From Gadus chalcogrammus (taxonomy: Eukaryota; Chordata; Actinopteri; Gadiformes; Gadidae): a stretch of DNA of 64,000 bases. A model generated the notes under the pieces. The model saw only the letters and a program-made list of their open reading frames with translations, made no database searches and was not told the DNA's origin. The position numbers and the translations under genes were made by a program. Numbering within the stretch: the stretch's first letter is position 1; every line of letters starts with the position of its first letter. Location: the NCBI RefSeq assembly GCF_026213295.1, contig NC_079419.1:7201702-7265701 (forward strand). The letters run 5' to 3'. Below, piece after piece: positions 34,269 through 59,295 of the stretch.

Positions 34269-35804
34269 AAGTTCTCAACCGAGCCATTGTTCAGCTTTGA
34301 ACCGTCAGGCTGATCAAATCAAATCAAGGTTTTTTTTTTTGTTGTGAGGGTAAAGGTTTTGAGATTGAATACTAACTCTAGTGTGTGTGTGAATGGGGAA
34401 TCGAGGTTGGTATTTGTTAAGGTTAATCACTCACTTGACAAACACTTGACACTTCATATTTTAGCTTGCTTTTTTCTGAACTTGCATTACAGGCTACTTG
34501 TTTGTATGGGCGGCCATTTTTTAATCTTGAGCACCAACATAGCTATTTAGAGACTTCCTGTCTGTACAAGGCTTAAGAAGATTAAAGTGAGTTTACTAAG
34601 ATGTTGTACTACGACATAACAAGTAATAAAATGAATCACACAAAGACAAGCCCTTAAGGGGTTTGTCTTGAATTTGACTTTAACTATGCTTTATTTTTTG
34701 GGTTTGTTTATAAACCAAGACAACAAACCCAACAATCCTTCCAGGTGCTATTAATAAATTAAACAGTAGACTAAGAATAGAAATGGGCTGGGAGTGTGTG
34801 CCAGCAGATTGTTAAATGGATAACTAAAGATTTCCGATGGCTTGCAGTAGTAAGGAGAAGCATGTTTCCATTCAGAGCTCTGATGTGATTAGGAGGGCGT
34901 GTCTCTTCAGGCTGTGAATTCAGGCGCCCACCTCCACCACTGAGTTGAGAGGACAGGAGGAGGAAGGTGTGGTGACGGGGGGGTGGTGGTTAAGTGGAGT
35001 CACACCAGGTCACTATCACCAACAGTTTCATGTGCTGTCCAGGGCTTTTAAAGGAGCAGCCCTATCTCAAAAATAAATGAAGGGAATTTATTCATACCGT
35101 ATGTACTCATATTGAATATGATTGAAATGTGTGTTTGAACTCTCGCAGTTGTCTAAGATGAACGCGATTAGAGAATAGAGATTTCTTGGATGACGGTTGG
35201 ATGTGCTGTACTGTGACGGTTAAATATACAGTCATATTTTGTTTCCGTTAAATTAGAAATATAGATGTTTTTGTTGATTCGATCTCTTGCAAAAAAATCC
35301 TTGATAGGAAATTCCGCCTTCTTAATGGAGTAGCATCTGTGATATATGATAATGCCATTGAGGTTGAGTATGCTACACACCACTTTCCGTTCTGTTCCAG
35401 AAGACCATTTCACTGATTAGTCCAGTATTAAATCTCCTTCCCCTGAAAACTATTGGCAAGTGAGGGCAAAGTGAGGCACAACAAATTGATTAATTTACTG
35501 AAAAAAAAGGGAAACTGTCCATACAGAGCTGATGGCGTCATTGACTAATTGTGATGGAAAGAATGATAAATAATGACAAATAATATTAACATTAAACTAA
35601 CTTGCATTTAAGTGTTAGCAAGTGAAGACAGTCATCGTTATGGGTAAAGTGTAGTCATTTACTTTTATTTTTACATTCAACAGAAATAGATGTATATCAA
35701 TGATTGCGTAAGAAAAAACAACATGGTGGTTTTAGTCAGTAACATCTCTCTAGTCGCAGCACATCTGACTGATATCTCATGTCTATGTGTATCAGCAGTG
35801 ATGC

Positions 35805-36008
<204 letters not shown>

Positions 36009-37918
36009 TGGTTCTCCCTCCTATGACACTTCTTTGAACCCAGAGATCGATGAGAAGGGCTGATTTTTAAATCATCCATCCATCTTCCATCTTGTCGATC
36101 AATTGTTTCCCTCGGTGTCCCATGCAACCTTGTGTAGGCCATCTACGCACATCTCCACTGGCTTATTTGATTTGGGAGTAAAAGAAAAAATAAAGTGCTC
36201 TAATCACCACAACATTCATTTTCATCGGCATGGGCATGTCAATCTGACACTGCTGTTGCTAGGGCCGTGTTGCGTAACAGTAACACAGGGGAAGGTGTTA
36301 AATGAAGTGCTATGGAGTAAGTCACATGTTCTTTCCCCTTGGGGACCAGGGTGGGGGGATGGGGGGGGCACAGGACATAAATGACTTTGCATGGCATGCC
36401 CCAGTTGAGCGGTCACTTAGAAAGACTTAATGACCCAAAAACAATGAATAGAAGTTCACTTTATGAAACTCGTCAAATATATTGTTTTCATTCTTTTTTT
36501 TGCATTATTATTAGCGCTTCCCTGCCTGTATGAGCAATCCTTTTATAATTCAGATGCTTCTTTGAATGCATTGTTGCATCAAACTAAGTGTGTACTCTGT
36601 TGTACTTTATTGTGTGTATTGGGGAAACTGTTGTCAGAGTTTAGGATATCTATGAGTTAAATCGATGTACAGACTGTACAGATTGCCATCTGGTGTTTAC
36701 ATACAGTAGAGACCTATGCACAAAAATAGATAGCTAGATTGACACACAGATCGAAATACAGACAGACAGAGAGACACAAATATAGACCTATATGTATATA
36801 TATATGAACATACATAATAATTTGGTACACAAACTACGTGTGAACTGAAGGCTATATATTTAATTGATGAAACATATCAATGTAACAATGTTTCGACGTG
36901 TTAATTATAATTATCATAGAGCAATGACCTTCGAAAAACCTGATTCATGCTTTATTTACTTTTTTCATTATTTTTGTAATTATCCTTATTTTCTTCCTTA
37001 GGTCTACCGATTTTTTTAAATTTTGAGGGACGGCTGACGCCGATAAACAAATCGAATTAATTTATTTTATACTTAGTTATGCAAATGTAAATCATCCAGA
37101 GCACTGTATCTTCATAGGAGCATAATACATTTTCTTAACCCATGCAACCAGTAAACTTTCCGAAATCAGGGTTTATAGGTTTTATTGGCCTACATAACAG
37201 GGACTATAACGAAAATAAAGCTGTTATGACGCGTTGGCTGTTTCAGGACCAGGGACAGCGCACAACTTACAGGTGGAATTTCAATCGAAAGAAGCTCGGA
37301 TGAACCATTGCATTTCCCAAATTCATTCTACATTTTGTCTAACGGGTAGCCTACTTGGTGGAAACGACTGCAAATAGGGCCTACATGTTGTAACGCCAAG
37401 AATACAGGCTAGTCCATGCATGTCCCCTGCTCGCTAGAGAACGGTGCATTGTGCAGGCCAATAGTCGATTGAACGCAGAGAGAGGCAGAGGAGCTACAGT
37501 GAGCCTCACAGTAAATCCATGACAGAGGGGGTTTACGCTTCCACCGGGCTACTACTTGGAGAAGACGCATGCGTACTCACATGGAGCAGCCGGTTGGGAA
37601 AAAAAACCCTATGTGCCAACGGATGTAATCAAGGCAAAGAATTACCTCTTCACTTTGGGCATACATGGTGAATTTGTGAGTATTAGTCGCCAACTGGTGT
37701 GATATTTGACGGGCGGTGTGTGTCAGGCGCGTTTGATGGCGTTGTGTGTCATGTCTCTACCTTGCCGTAGCGTACAGTGGGGGCTTTGAAACAGATCGAG
37801 GCTGTGTCTTTTCGGTGGTCGTCCAGGGGGTGATGATGAAGCTGTGTGCTGCTTCTTCTTCACACGGTCCCACTTTTCCTTGATGTGATGCGAGTATAGC
37901 TTATCCTATAAGGGCAAT

Positions 37919-37941
37919 GATGTTGTTGTTGTTGTTGTTGT
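37919..37941. repeat. (GTT)n microsatellite
   Basis: Seven to eight GTT units followed by a T run. Confidence 0.9.
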
Positions 37942-38311
37942 TTTTTTGTTGCATTTGTGAATTGAAGAGGGACCCTGTCATTTACCGTGTTATTATATGG
38001 CTTTATTTCGATGGATCCATTATGCTCGTTATTGGTTTTCTGATATGTTTTATCTTCTAAATGGATACCCCCCCCCACCCCCCCATTTCATCGTCTAAAG
38101 CTGTTGAGGACAGCATCCGACACCTAACGTGTAAAATAATGCATTTCGTTAGACGCGTACGATCTGTTCAACCAACCCTGCTCTGCTAGACAAAAATGTC
38201 ATAATACGAATCACGTCCGTCCATTTTTAGCACCGCACCAATTTATGTTGAATTCACTGAGAGACTGATGGAGCGATGCTGCGGTTATAGATTCACAAGC
38301 TGCGCCTCTAG

Positions 38312-38338
38312 CCCCCCCCCCCCCCCCCCCCCCCCCCC
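38312..38338. repeat. Poly-C tract
   Basis: About 27 consecutive C, followed by a C/T-rich stretch. Confidence 0.95.
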
Positions 38339-39059
38339 TCCTCCCTCCCCCCATCCGCCCAATCTTCTGACATTTTTAAAGCATCGTTTCTTGTGTCAGG
38401 TAGTAGTCTAATCACGCCGTGGGTTGACCGCGTAGAGCTTTGTTACATAAATGATCAGATGGGCTTTGCCAGCGGTTGTTTGTTGCTCGCTATACTTAGC
38501 GACTACAGCAGCTATACGTTCGAAGCATGCAGGCTTGAAGATGTTCTGTGTGCATTGCCAGTCTTTATGTCTTTGAGGCCTTACCAGCCCTGCTCGATGC
38601 AGTTATAAAAGAGGATAATGTGATTAATGGCTTCCTACATTTAAACAACAGTAGTCAGAATTGCAAAGGGCTTAAAAGTGCATGGACCCATCCATTCGAG
38701 AATCATAAAACAATAGTATTTTTTTTATTATATACAAAAGATATATAGCATATCATAGCTGAATATATTTTTGGCAACATCTTTAAACGTGTAAGGCATC
38801 TCAAGGGGGTTCCCTGAATAGATATTTGAGTTGAAATTCCGGAGCCATGAACCAAGAAGGCCTCTGAAACCAGCCCCTGTGATCTGTTCCCTCTCGACTC
38901 GCTACAGATGCCATCTGTTCGTCCCTCTTGGTTAAATAACTTTATGAATTGCTTGATGCTGGGATGTGTCACAGCAGGGGTCCTTGGAACACCAGATGAT
39001 TCCTGCCTCCCTGACAGGAGCCATGCATTCCATCACAACATGTCCTCTGGGCATGCCAG

Positions 39060-39175
39060 CACACACACACACACACACACACAAGCACACACGCACACAC
39101 ACACATATGCACGTAAACGCACACACACACACACACACATGCGCACTCATGCACACACACACACACGCACACACA
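39060..39175. repeat. Interrupted (CA)n
   Basis: CA-rich run broken by AG, GC and TG dinucleotides, upstream of rgs20. Confidence 0.9.
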
Positions 39176-39559
39176 AAAAAACCCACACTACTGCTGACCA
39201 GAGAATATATTCAGCCTGACTGACAACCACTTACTTACCATGACCATGCCATAAAAAACCGGCTGGATACTGCAGACTGACACAAGAGATATACATATAT
39301 TTCCAAATCCGTATCACGTGATTGGCTCGGTCTATCTAGTTTCTCATACTGCTGTAACCGTCAACCTCCCAAAAATTTTGTTTCGGTATTTTTGTTTAAT
39401 TTTGGCCATTGCTTTGGTTCATTTGGATGACACCCTCAATCTAAATGAAATCCACATCATACTGAAGGTCAGGCCTCGGAGAGTGTGGCCGTCCTGTACT
39501 GTGTGTGTGTATGTGTGTGTGCGGGTCTTCAGTGTTGGCTGTCCCTCTCCCTGCAGCCC

Positions 39560-41133
39560 ATGGGTTCAGAGCGGATGGAGATGCGAAAGAGGCAGATGTC
39601 GGTGCAGCAGGAGACGGCGGCGGGGGGCACCGGGCCAGCCCAGCAGGGCCAGCCGGGCCAGGCCAACCCTCGGGGCTCCAATGCCTGTTGTTTCTGCTGG
39701 TGCTGCTGCTGTAGCTGCTCCTGGTATGTTCTTCACCCGCTACCCAACACAGGCAACCTTAGTGTAGGGCTTGTTGGGCTCAGCAGAGCAGGTGGCGTCT
39801 AGCTACAGGTGATGAATCAGGTCTCCTATTCTGGAATGATTCTACATAGGGTTTTTTGTGGGGGTGACGATTTGTGCTTGTGTGTGTGTGTGTGTGTGGG
39901 GGGGGGGGGGGCTGTCTGTGTGTGGCTGTGTGTGGGGGTTCTTTTTCAGTGGGTGCATGCAAGACACATACATGCACACATATACATAGATACACCTCAC
40001 AGACACCATTGACCCAATCCCCACAATAATATTCTCAAGTCTGAATCCCATTTGTTCCTTACACGTCCGCTTTGACCCCGTGCTAGGAACGAAGACCGAG
40101 AAGAAAGGAATCGGAAGGCTTCCCACGATGTCAAGGAAGGGACCGCAGACTGCGAAGAAAGGTCAGTCGGGGATCGAAACCGAACCAAACACGCTGCTAC
40201 CGCATGATCACCAGAGCATCCCTTCTAACCCAATCACTCCCCCCCCCCCCCCCCCCCCCCCCCCCCCGAAACCATTTGCCGTCTTGTGTGGTGTCCGCAG
40301 TCCGACGCCGACGCTGGACGAGGTGCACACGTGGGGGCAGTCCTTTGACAAGCTGATGGGCTGCCCTGTGGGGAGAGCCGCCTTCCGCCTGTTCCTCCGC
40401 ACCGAGTTCAGCGAGGAGAACATGCTGTTCTGGATGGCGTGCGAGGAGTTCACCAAGGAGACCAATAAGACGGCCATCGAGGAGAAGGCCCGTGTCATCT
40501 ACGAGGACTACATCTCCATTCTGTCACCCAAGGAGGTCTGGGATCTGCGTTTCAAATTGGGCTCGTACAAGAATTGCACATTTAAAAGGGGGAAACACTA
40601 GTTCTGAAGTATCTTTTTGAGATTGTGTAGAGCTTTTTGACATCTGGTCAGTTCTGTGTTCGATCTCACAATGTCCACAGCCTACCTCCCTAGGGGAGAT
40701 ACACTAATCCCTACCTGCTCTGGGAAAACTAAGTTATAATTATTATGTTATAATTACATTAATAATATCATCCAAATCCTGTAAGTCCCGTTAAGATAAA
40801 AGGGGGGTCTTCTGACGGATGAGATCTAATCACCCTTAGCCATCTTATCCTTCGGCAGCAAACAGGAAACGCTGTAAACACAGGAAACAGGAAACCGCGT
40901 GTTTCAGAGTCTGTGTGTCTTAATTTCATTTCCCTCTCCTCCAGGTGAGCCTGGACTCCCGCGTGCGCGAGGTGATCAACAAGAACATGCTGGAGCCCTC
41001 CATCCAAACGTTTGACGACGCTCAGCTGCAGATCTACACGCTAATGCAAAGAGACTCGTACCCGCGCTACATGAACTCCCCGGCCTACAGAAACCTGCTC
41101 AAAACCCTCTCAGAACAGTCCCCCGAATCTTAG
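39560..41133 (+). CDS. rgs20: Regulator of G-protein signalling 20 (RGSZ1)
   Basis: A GTPase-activating protein of the RZ subfamily, acting mainly on G-alpha-z and other Gi-type subunits at membranes (family knowledge). Exons are 39557-39723, 40087-40161, 40301-40535 and 40945-41133, with phases that agree. From the first Met visible the protein has 220 residues. It starts MGSERMEMRKRQM, the start shared with mammalian RGS20. Next comes the palmitoylated cysteine string NACCFCWCCCCSCSW, then the RGS box with FRLFLRTEFSEENMLFWMAC, YEDYISILSPKEV, SLDSRVREVIN and DDAQLQIYTLMQRDSYPR. It ends EQSPES. The acceptor 3 nt before the Met means upstream exon(s) exist, so the true start could lie further 5'. 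The donor after KEV's exon (GTCTGG) is weak. Synteny separates it from rgs17 and rgs19. Confidence 0.94.
40239..40267. repeat. Poly-C tract before the rgs20 RGS-box exon
   Basis: About 28 consecutive C, ending 33 nt upstream of the acceptor at 40300. Confidence 0.95.
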
Positions 41134-43175
41134 GCCGACGATGTGACCTGTGACCTGTTCTCAAAATCGATTCACAAACCTCTCCCCCCCCCCCCTCCCC
41201 CCTCCACCACACCTCCACCCACCACCACCACCCCCGACCCTATCTATATTTTTTTCCTTTGTATCTTCAGTGTAGGACCACTTGAACTGGGGGCCTCGGA
41301 CTCGAGACCGAACCCGGATCTCAGCGCTGTCATGATCTGCACCTGGCGGAAGACACTCAGGTCTCAGATTCTCCCTAGGGCTCGACCTTACAGAAGTACT
41401 GCTACCGGATCAACATAGCGAAACAACACTCCAAAGGAAAACAAATACATTCTCTCTTTCTTTTTTCGTCTTTTTCTCGTTGATAGAAATAACCTATTTT
41501 ATTTGTGATTCAAAAATGTTTGTTTTTGTTTTTTAAAAACGGTTTGTTGTTGTTTGTATGATGGTTTCGGCGGGGCAAATGATTATTCCTACTGTAGACT
41601 ATATATATATTGATGAGTTTGTAAATAGAGAAAAAAGGGGGAATTGTGGGTATTTTGTGGGGGAAATGCCTGGTTATATTTACTGCGTATGAAAATCAAA
41701 GCTCAGTCAAAGGCTACTCGTTAGCTATACTTGTAGGCAGCTTTGCAGGGTGCTGGATGGTTTAACATGCTTTCACCCTGTTTCTGTTGGCAAGCCTCAC
41801 ACCTTGGTACACGGGACATTATTGACTTGGCAACTCCAGTTCATTTGTATGACGTGAGTACCTCTTTGTGAACAGTAGTCAGCTGGTGATGTAACAGAAA
41901 GTGAAAACAAGGTCAATCCTAGCTCCTAACTGCCACCTGGGGCAATTTGCTTCTGTTATTTCAATCTTATCTCATGTCAGACTATTTCAATGCAAAAGAG
42001 TGGTTTGGTCCAAATGTATTTATTTAAAAGCATTTCTTCAGAGGTTAAAGCAAGTGCTTATCTAACATAGTTCAACATTAGCACGGATGAGGTATTTCTA
42101 TCTGTACAGTATTGTGTTTTGTTGTCATCGATTGCCAACACTGAAATACCAGCAAGTACATTCATTTTGAAGTGTTAGTTTGCAAATAGTGGAAAAAAAT
42201 GGTCGGATAAACTGTTGTATGACTGGCCAATTTTGATGACGACTGTGCAGACTTAAGCTTAAGGTGAAGGCTCCACAATAATAGATATTTCACTTCTCTC
42301 TGTTGTATCAGGCAGTTGGTTGCAGTGTCGGATTTCAACAAGGGTCAGGCTTGCTCAGCAGTGACACCAAAGCTACCATGTAAACTGTGTTTATACATTC
42401 AATAGAAACGCTTTTATCCACTTAAATTGGAGTTGCCAAGTGGTAAGTACTTACTTATTTTGCTTGTTTTAGTTGAATTATTTTGGTTGCCTCACAAACA
42501 TGTCACACAAAGACAAGATCCTCACATGAGGAAGTGCCTTGACATTCGATTTTGTGAAATCTTTCTCATTGGCAACGTTTTCCTTTTATTTTGTTCTCTC
42601 TTCAAACAATTGCCATATGGATGGTTACTGGAGCACTCTTAAGTCCGTAACGAGGAACTGTCCTTCTCATTGGCCAAATTTTTATTTTAGTGTTTTTGCA
42701 TGTGTTGTGTGTTGATTCCTTAGTCATGGACACATCAGTCTACTTTGGTAGTGCATCATAGTAAGGTGGTGGCTAATGACAACACACGCCTTTGTTTATC
42801 AAGGACAAACAAAAGGGCAAGGGATACGGGAGGTTGATCGGAAATTGTCTGCCCACCTGTGCTTCACGGTGACTGTCTTAGAGTTGAAACTTTTACTTGA
42901 TTTGTGCAATTTGAGCTGATGGACACCACGTAGATCAACCTCAAACGCAATCTAAGCCAACGGTTTGGAGTGATACTGCCTATAAATGTCATCTCTTCTG
43001 TTTACTATATGAAATGTGTTATTTTGCGGTAAGTTTACTGAAGAATACATTTAAAAAAATAATAATGTGAATGTTTACAGTATATGGTTTAGTTTTTTTT
43101 TTCCTGTTCACTCTCCAAGAAAACAATGACTTGTGGGCATTTGGATTCTTTAAAGATAAAATAAAGCACAATAAT
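41134..43175 (+). other. rgs20: Probable rgs20 3' UTR
   Basis: No ORF of note follows the rgs20 stop. The first canonical-looking AATAAA in good context is at 43160-43165, followed by a T/A-rich stretch. A C-rich CCACC stretch lies at 41184-41238. A 2-kb 3' UTR is plausible but not proved. Confidence 0.4.
43160..43165 (+). promoter_or_regulatory. rgs20: Candidate rgs20 poly(A) signal
   Basis: AATAAA within TAAAATAAAGCACAATAA, about 2.0 kb past the rgs20 stop and before the convergent tcea1. Confidence 0.4.
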
Positions 43176-43252
43176 TTTACGGATTATGAAATGCTATTTC
43201 ATTACTACTCAATATAATCAACCTTTATGTGCAAAACGATGGCAATAAGAAA

Positions 43253-43474
43253 TCATTGTTTAAATCCGTAATCCTTATTTTCTATGGTAACGATGACAGC
43301 ATCCTCAAGCTTTTTCACAAGTGGCAAGCATTTCAGTAAACCAATGGGAAGATCCAAATCTCTCAACAGTTGCTGAAGTGAGGCCTGAACTTGACACATG
43401 CCCAATGAATCATAATCCCTGGGCACCTCCCAGAAGGAGAAAGAGCAAAATAAAACCACTCCTTTTACGCACAA
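43253..43474 (-). CDS. Unrecognised ORF between rgs20 and tcea1
   Basis: A 73-codon minus-strand frame whose last part reads SLQQLLRDLDLPIGLLKCLP and then LVKKLEDAVIVTIENKDYGF. An acceptor-like tract (CTCTTTCTCCTTCTGGGAG) precedes VPRDYDSLG, so it could be a terminal exon or a decayed gene fragment. I do not recognise the family and could not link it to another exon. Confidence 0.2.
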   Translation of the reverse strand: MCVKGVVLFCSFSFWEVPRDYDSLGMCQVQASLQQLLRDLDLPIGLLKCLPLVKKLEDAVIVTIENKDYGFKQ

Positions 43475-43845
43475 ATGAAAAGAGTAGTAAAGGCAGGCTG
43501 AAATGTGACTTGGTTCAGTTTGAATTATCCCATTAAGCCAATATACTATCTGGAGGGGAAATACATATTGATAATACTCCGTACAGGTTTTTAAGTTAAG
43601 ATTGGAAGACCTTGTGGAAGTGGGAAAAAATCCTTTAGGCTACTATAATAGCAAATGTTCACCTTCCATTATAAGAATACCAATAAGAACATTACAATTG
43701 TAATGGTATCAAACAGGATATATATCCATAGTTCCATCCATGCCTGAAATATCTGACATACTGTAATAGTACAAAACAGGTTAATCTGCATTCTCTTTCA
43801 ACATAAGGTTTGACCGTACATGGAGGGAAATCCTACATTAAGTAC

Positions 43846-43851
43846 ATTTTA
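43846..43851 (-). promoter_or_regulatory. tcea1: Candidate tcea1 poly(A) signal
   Basis: AATAAA on the minus strand about 500 nt past the tcea1 stop codon. Confidence 0.4.
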
Positions 43852-44352
43852 TTGATAGATGTTAACATGGATGTTAACATTCATGAATACACAAGTAGTA
43901 AAACAGGCATGAAAGAGGGCAAGCAGGCGGCCACACATAAGAACTGAAACCGCATAATAGATGAGTTAGGAAATGTTTTTTTTTAATCAAATGGATTAAA
44001 GTTGTTATTGGCATTAAATAAAACATCCTTGTGAGGGGAGAGCGAAACAGTAGTAAATGTAATTTATATGTCAATAAAAAAAAGTTGAAACTACATAAAA
44101 AAGATACTGCTGCTAAAATCGACTGTGTACAGTTTAACAGTGAAAAATAGCTAAAAACAAGTAGAAGAGTTTGAGTGTTTTGGGGGCGCTAGACAATAAA
44201 ATGCACGTATAAACAATATATTCAAATAAAAATAGTGGTGTATATGGTGACTTATGCACCAAGTACCACAAAGTTCAGATCTGTTGCAGAAAGTCACAAT
44301 CCTTGTCAAGGTTCTTTGCTACTTCCAAACGCCAAGGAGCTTGCTTGCATAT

Positions 44353-48428
<4,076 letters not shown>

Positions 48429-48429
48429 G

Positions 48430-49149
48430 GCGGAATCGTTCGGGAAAACTTCAAATTAGTACCAGATGAAAAGAAAATATAGCGACAAAGAGCACGCCAC
48501 TAAAAAAAAAACGAGCCAGCGGCGACTGCTTGGCGCACGGCACACCGACCCACCACGGTTGTATACCAGACCTGACTAGTCGATGCACGAAGTCAAGGGA
48601 AGGTTAATCAACACACGACGAAAGGATGCATTCGCCCTTCTGGTTCTGATAGTGATCGTTTGGCTGGAACCTGCTGCATTACCCACATCAACCAAGCAAG
48701 CAGAAGTGTAAATATGTATTGTATCATTGAAGTCGTCTCCTGCACATGACTCCCACCATCCCCATGTGATGATGGACGCACTCTGTGGACACAACGCTGA
48801 CTACGTCGTTAGATGGCGTTGCAGTCATTTATTTACTTTCTACTGAACGGCTCCGTTTCTCTGTTTCCTGTTGACGCGTATTAAATTGGAATTGGTTGAC
48901 ATTGCGAAGTTGACCCAACCCAGGTGTTTTTATGTTGTTGTTTTTTTACAAAGGTCCACCCCAATCTCGATTTAGTTCAAAGACTCCTCTGTCCTATTTC
49001 ATGTCGTCATGAAACTATCGCACAATGTATCACTTAATTTAATCATATTCCATGCATATTAATTGTTCGAAGAAGGGATATTGTATAAATGATTCATAAG
49101 AGAGGCACACACTGCATCTTGTTATAACAGTAAATAAGCAAGTTCACAT

Positions 49150-49183
<34 letters not shown>

Positions 49184-50380
49184 TGTAAACTACATCTCAA
49201 TGTAAATAAGCTTACAAAGAATCTGTAGCCTACAAACTTACACATAAACCCATATACATTTCATATGGCCTAGGTCAAATAACTACACAGTACTATATCA
49301 CAACAAATCAATGAATTGTCTCCCCTCTAGAGCCATCTTGTGTGTTACCTCTGTAGGCCTATTTTAACTCCTTAAATCCCTCAGTGTTACATTCCCCATT
49401 AGGCATTACTACCCAGTCCAAGTCACAAACAACTGTTAATGACTGTCACTGGTGTGTAACCCACAGTAAATGGGTTACACACACATATATATATATATAT
49501 ATAGAGGTTTTTACATATGCAATGAGAAAAATTATAACACACGTTATTTATAACATATTGTTTTATTTGTTATAACACACTTGTTGTCATATCGTTGTTT
49601 GATTTGGCAATACATTTATTTTGAGTGTGGACCATACTGTATAAAGTAGATGTGGACACAATACGGAAGGTTGTATCAGTCCCGATTTTCCAAATACCTA
49701 TCATGGCAAAACAAGGTGTAGCAAAACAAAATAATTGTGCGGGGGTAGCCTATGCTTAAATAGATGACCTCCTTACATCAAGCCTGTGTCTCTGTCGAAA
49801 TCTAGCAGGAGGATTTCAGAAAACCTGCAGCGGAGAAAAGTGCTCTCTTAAAACCCTGTGTGGCTGTGCCTCATGTGGTCAGCAGATACGCCAAGACCTC
49901 TCACCTAATCCCTATTAGGCCCAGGCTAATCAAATCTGATTACGGAGCTCCCAGCAAAATACAAGCAGTGTGAACAGTCTTCATCTGTAGAGCAGGCGGC
50001 AATAGACACAGATTGCTTATGTCTGACACTCAACTTTCAGGCCCATTTGCTAATTTCTTACTATCACCTGATCAGTCTTTTTACTTCTCTCAAATGTAGC
50101 CATTTATTTTAATTCCTCTATCAATTAAAACAACAAAATGTCTGGGCATATTGCTGTATTTAATACAAATTTGAATCCCATGAATATAAATAGTTACCAC
50201 CAAATAATAGTAAATATTAATAGTTAAACCCGATATACTAGTAAAACCCTTTGAATCATAAAAAAAAAGTATACAACACATGCATAACAGTGTGAGACGG
50301 ACAATATTTATGTGGAAAGCACAATTGATCAATCGAAATGACTGCTGGATTATTGTTTTTTTTCCTCACTCCGGTGGTAT
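48430..50380. other. Intergenic region between tcea1 and rp1 (divergent)
   Basis: Contains the tcea1 promoter area next to 48430, an (AAC)n run at 49151-49182, a 12-bp stem hairpin at 49452-49482 and AT-rich sequence. No coding exon was seen. LYPLA1, MRPL15 and SOX17, which occupy this interval in human, are absent. Confidence 0.6.
49151..49182. repeat. (AAC)n microsatellite
   Basis: About ten AAC units. Confidence 0.9.
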
Positions 50381-50555
50381 TCTATCCCGATATGCTGATT
50401 AACTGTTGGTAAAGATTAAGCAAATTGGCCATGGTGTTGCATGTCCTAAAATAGCCACTCTTGCAGCTCAGGAGCTTTTCCCAACTCACAGCGTGTACCG
50501 GAGTCCATCTTTCTCCAGTCTTCATGGTTACAATTCTAGGAAAATGGAAGCTACG
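50347..50555 (+). promoter_or_regulatory. rp1: Putative rp1 promoter and noncoding first exon
   Basis: A strong donor (GCTACG, then GTAAGAC; exon edge 50555) fits with the acceptor TTGTTTCCTACAG at 51119-51131, 18 nt upstream of the rp1 start. Upstream are GGATTA (50347, CRX/OTX type) and TGCTGA (50393, NRL half-site type), which suit a photoreceptor gene. The start site is unknown and motif matches this short occur by chance. Confidence 0.35.
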
Positions 50556-51149
50556 GTAAGACAACTTTATTGTCCTTTAAAGTCTGTTATTCCTTCATCT
50601 TGTTTTTCATTTGCAAAATAAAGATTGGATCTTATCTACAACATGCTAACTGGATCTATAGGCCTGTAGCAAAGATGTATGATAATTCCAACTGCTGCAA
50701 AGTAGCTCTGTTTTCCTTGACTGACAAGTAGTACACTGAACAGATCCCCAATATAAATAATCAATATACAGCAAGTTACAACAGCGTTCAAACAGTCATT
50801 AAACTATATTCCGGCTCCAGTGTCATGTCTGTTATGTAGCCAATCCAGCTATGTACCACTAGCATATGCTATAGCCTGCACCTCGGATGAAGAACATAAT
50901 AATCATTAAAATAATAAATGTAATTTAGGTGAATAAAGAAATGTACTATTTTTGACCTTGTCTGAGGATAAGTAGAGTAATGATACACAAGGAGTTTAAT
51001 TAAGGTGAACACAATGTACACATACTTACAATCTTAACCTATGTTTACCTTCTGCTTGACCCAGAGATAGTTACATTTTGACCAAGGCTTTATGCTAGAC
51101 TACCCCTAATGCCCTTCTTTGTTTCCTACAGCTTCCTCCCCAGGAAAAC

Positions 51150-58801
<7,652 letters not shown>

Positions 58802-59295
58802 ATGTATAATCCTGAGATGTGACTTGTTCAAGGCTTTGGCTGACACGGATGTTTGTATTCTGACCTGAATGTTGAATGATGTGAAGAGAATCACAGAGTG
58901 AAGAAAAGCCTGAAATTTGCTATTTTATTGTACTGTATTTTGCCTCTCCATCAGACTTATATGAGTTTGGTGGTTGCAATGACTTGTGCCTTTTTATTAA
59001 AAGCAGTTATGTAGACTCAAAGGTGTAAGTATAGCATTATTAATGTGGTATTTTTGATATTCAAAGGTACATCACAAGGTAAATGGTATAATATCAATAC
59101 CAATTAACTATCTGGATTTGTTCATCAACAATGGTAAATGCTGCTTGCATTGTTTCCATCGTCTATTATTAAGGCTATGTTTTCGAAAAATCATATTTTA
59201 GTGCAATTGTGAAAATATGAACTGTTTATGTGTATTACTTGAAATATAAATATAAATATGATATATATTTGTGAAATAAAGCCTCCTTGTTATTA
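58802..59295 (+). other. rp1: Probable rp1 3' UTR
   Basis: An AATAAA at 59275-59280 (GTGAAATAAAGCC) would end the transcript near 59295. An earlier ATTAAA lies near 58997. Confidence 0.5.

Noticed and set aside
37518..37680. Short frame starting MTEGVYAST as the first rgs20 coding exon
   Set aside because: The only plausible donor gives a phase that does not join the exon at 39557. It may at best be noncoding leader.
40080..40601. Single ORF spanning two rgs20 exons and the poly-C tract
   Set aside because: Runs through an intron by chance. The true exon edges are 40087-40161 (a different frame) and 40301-40535.
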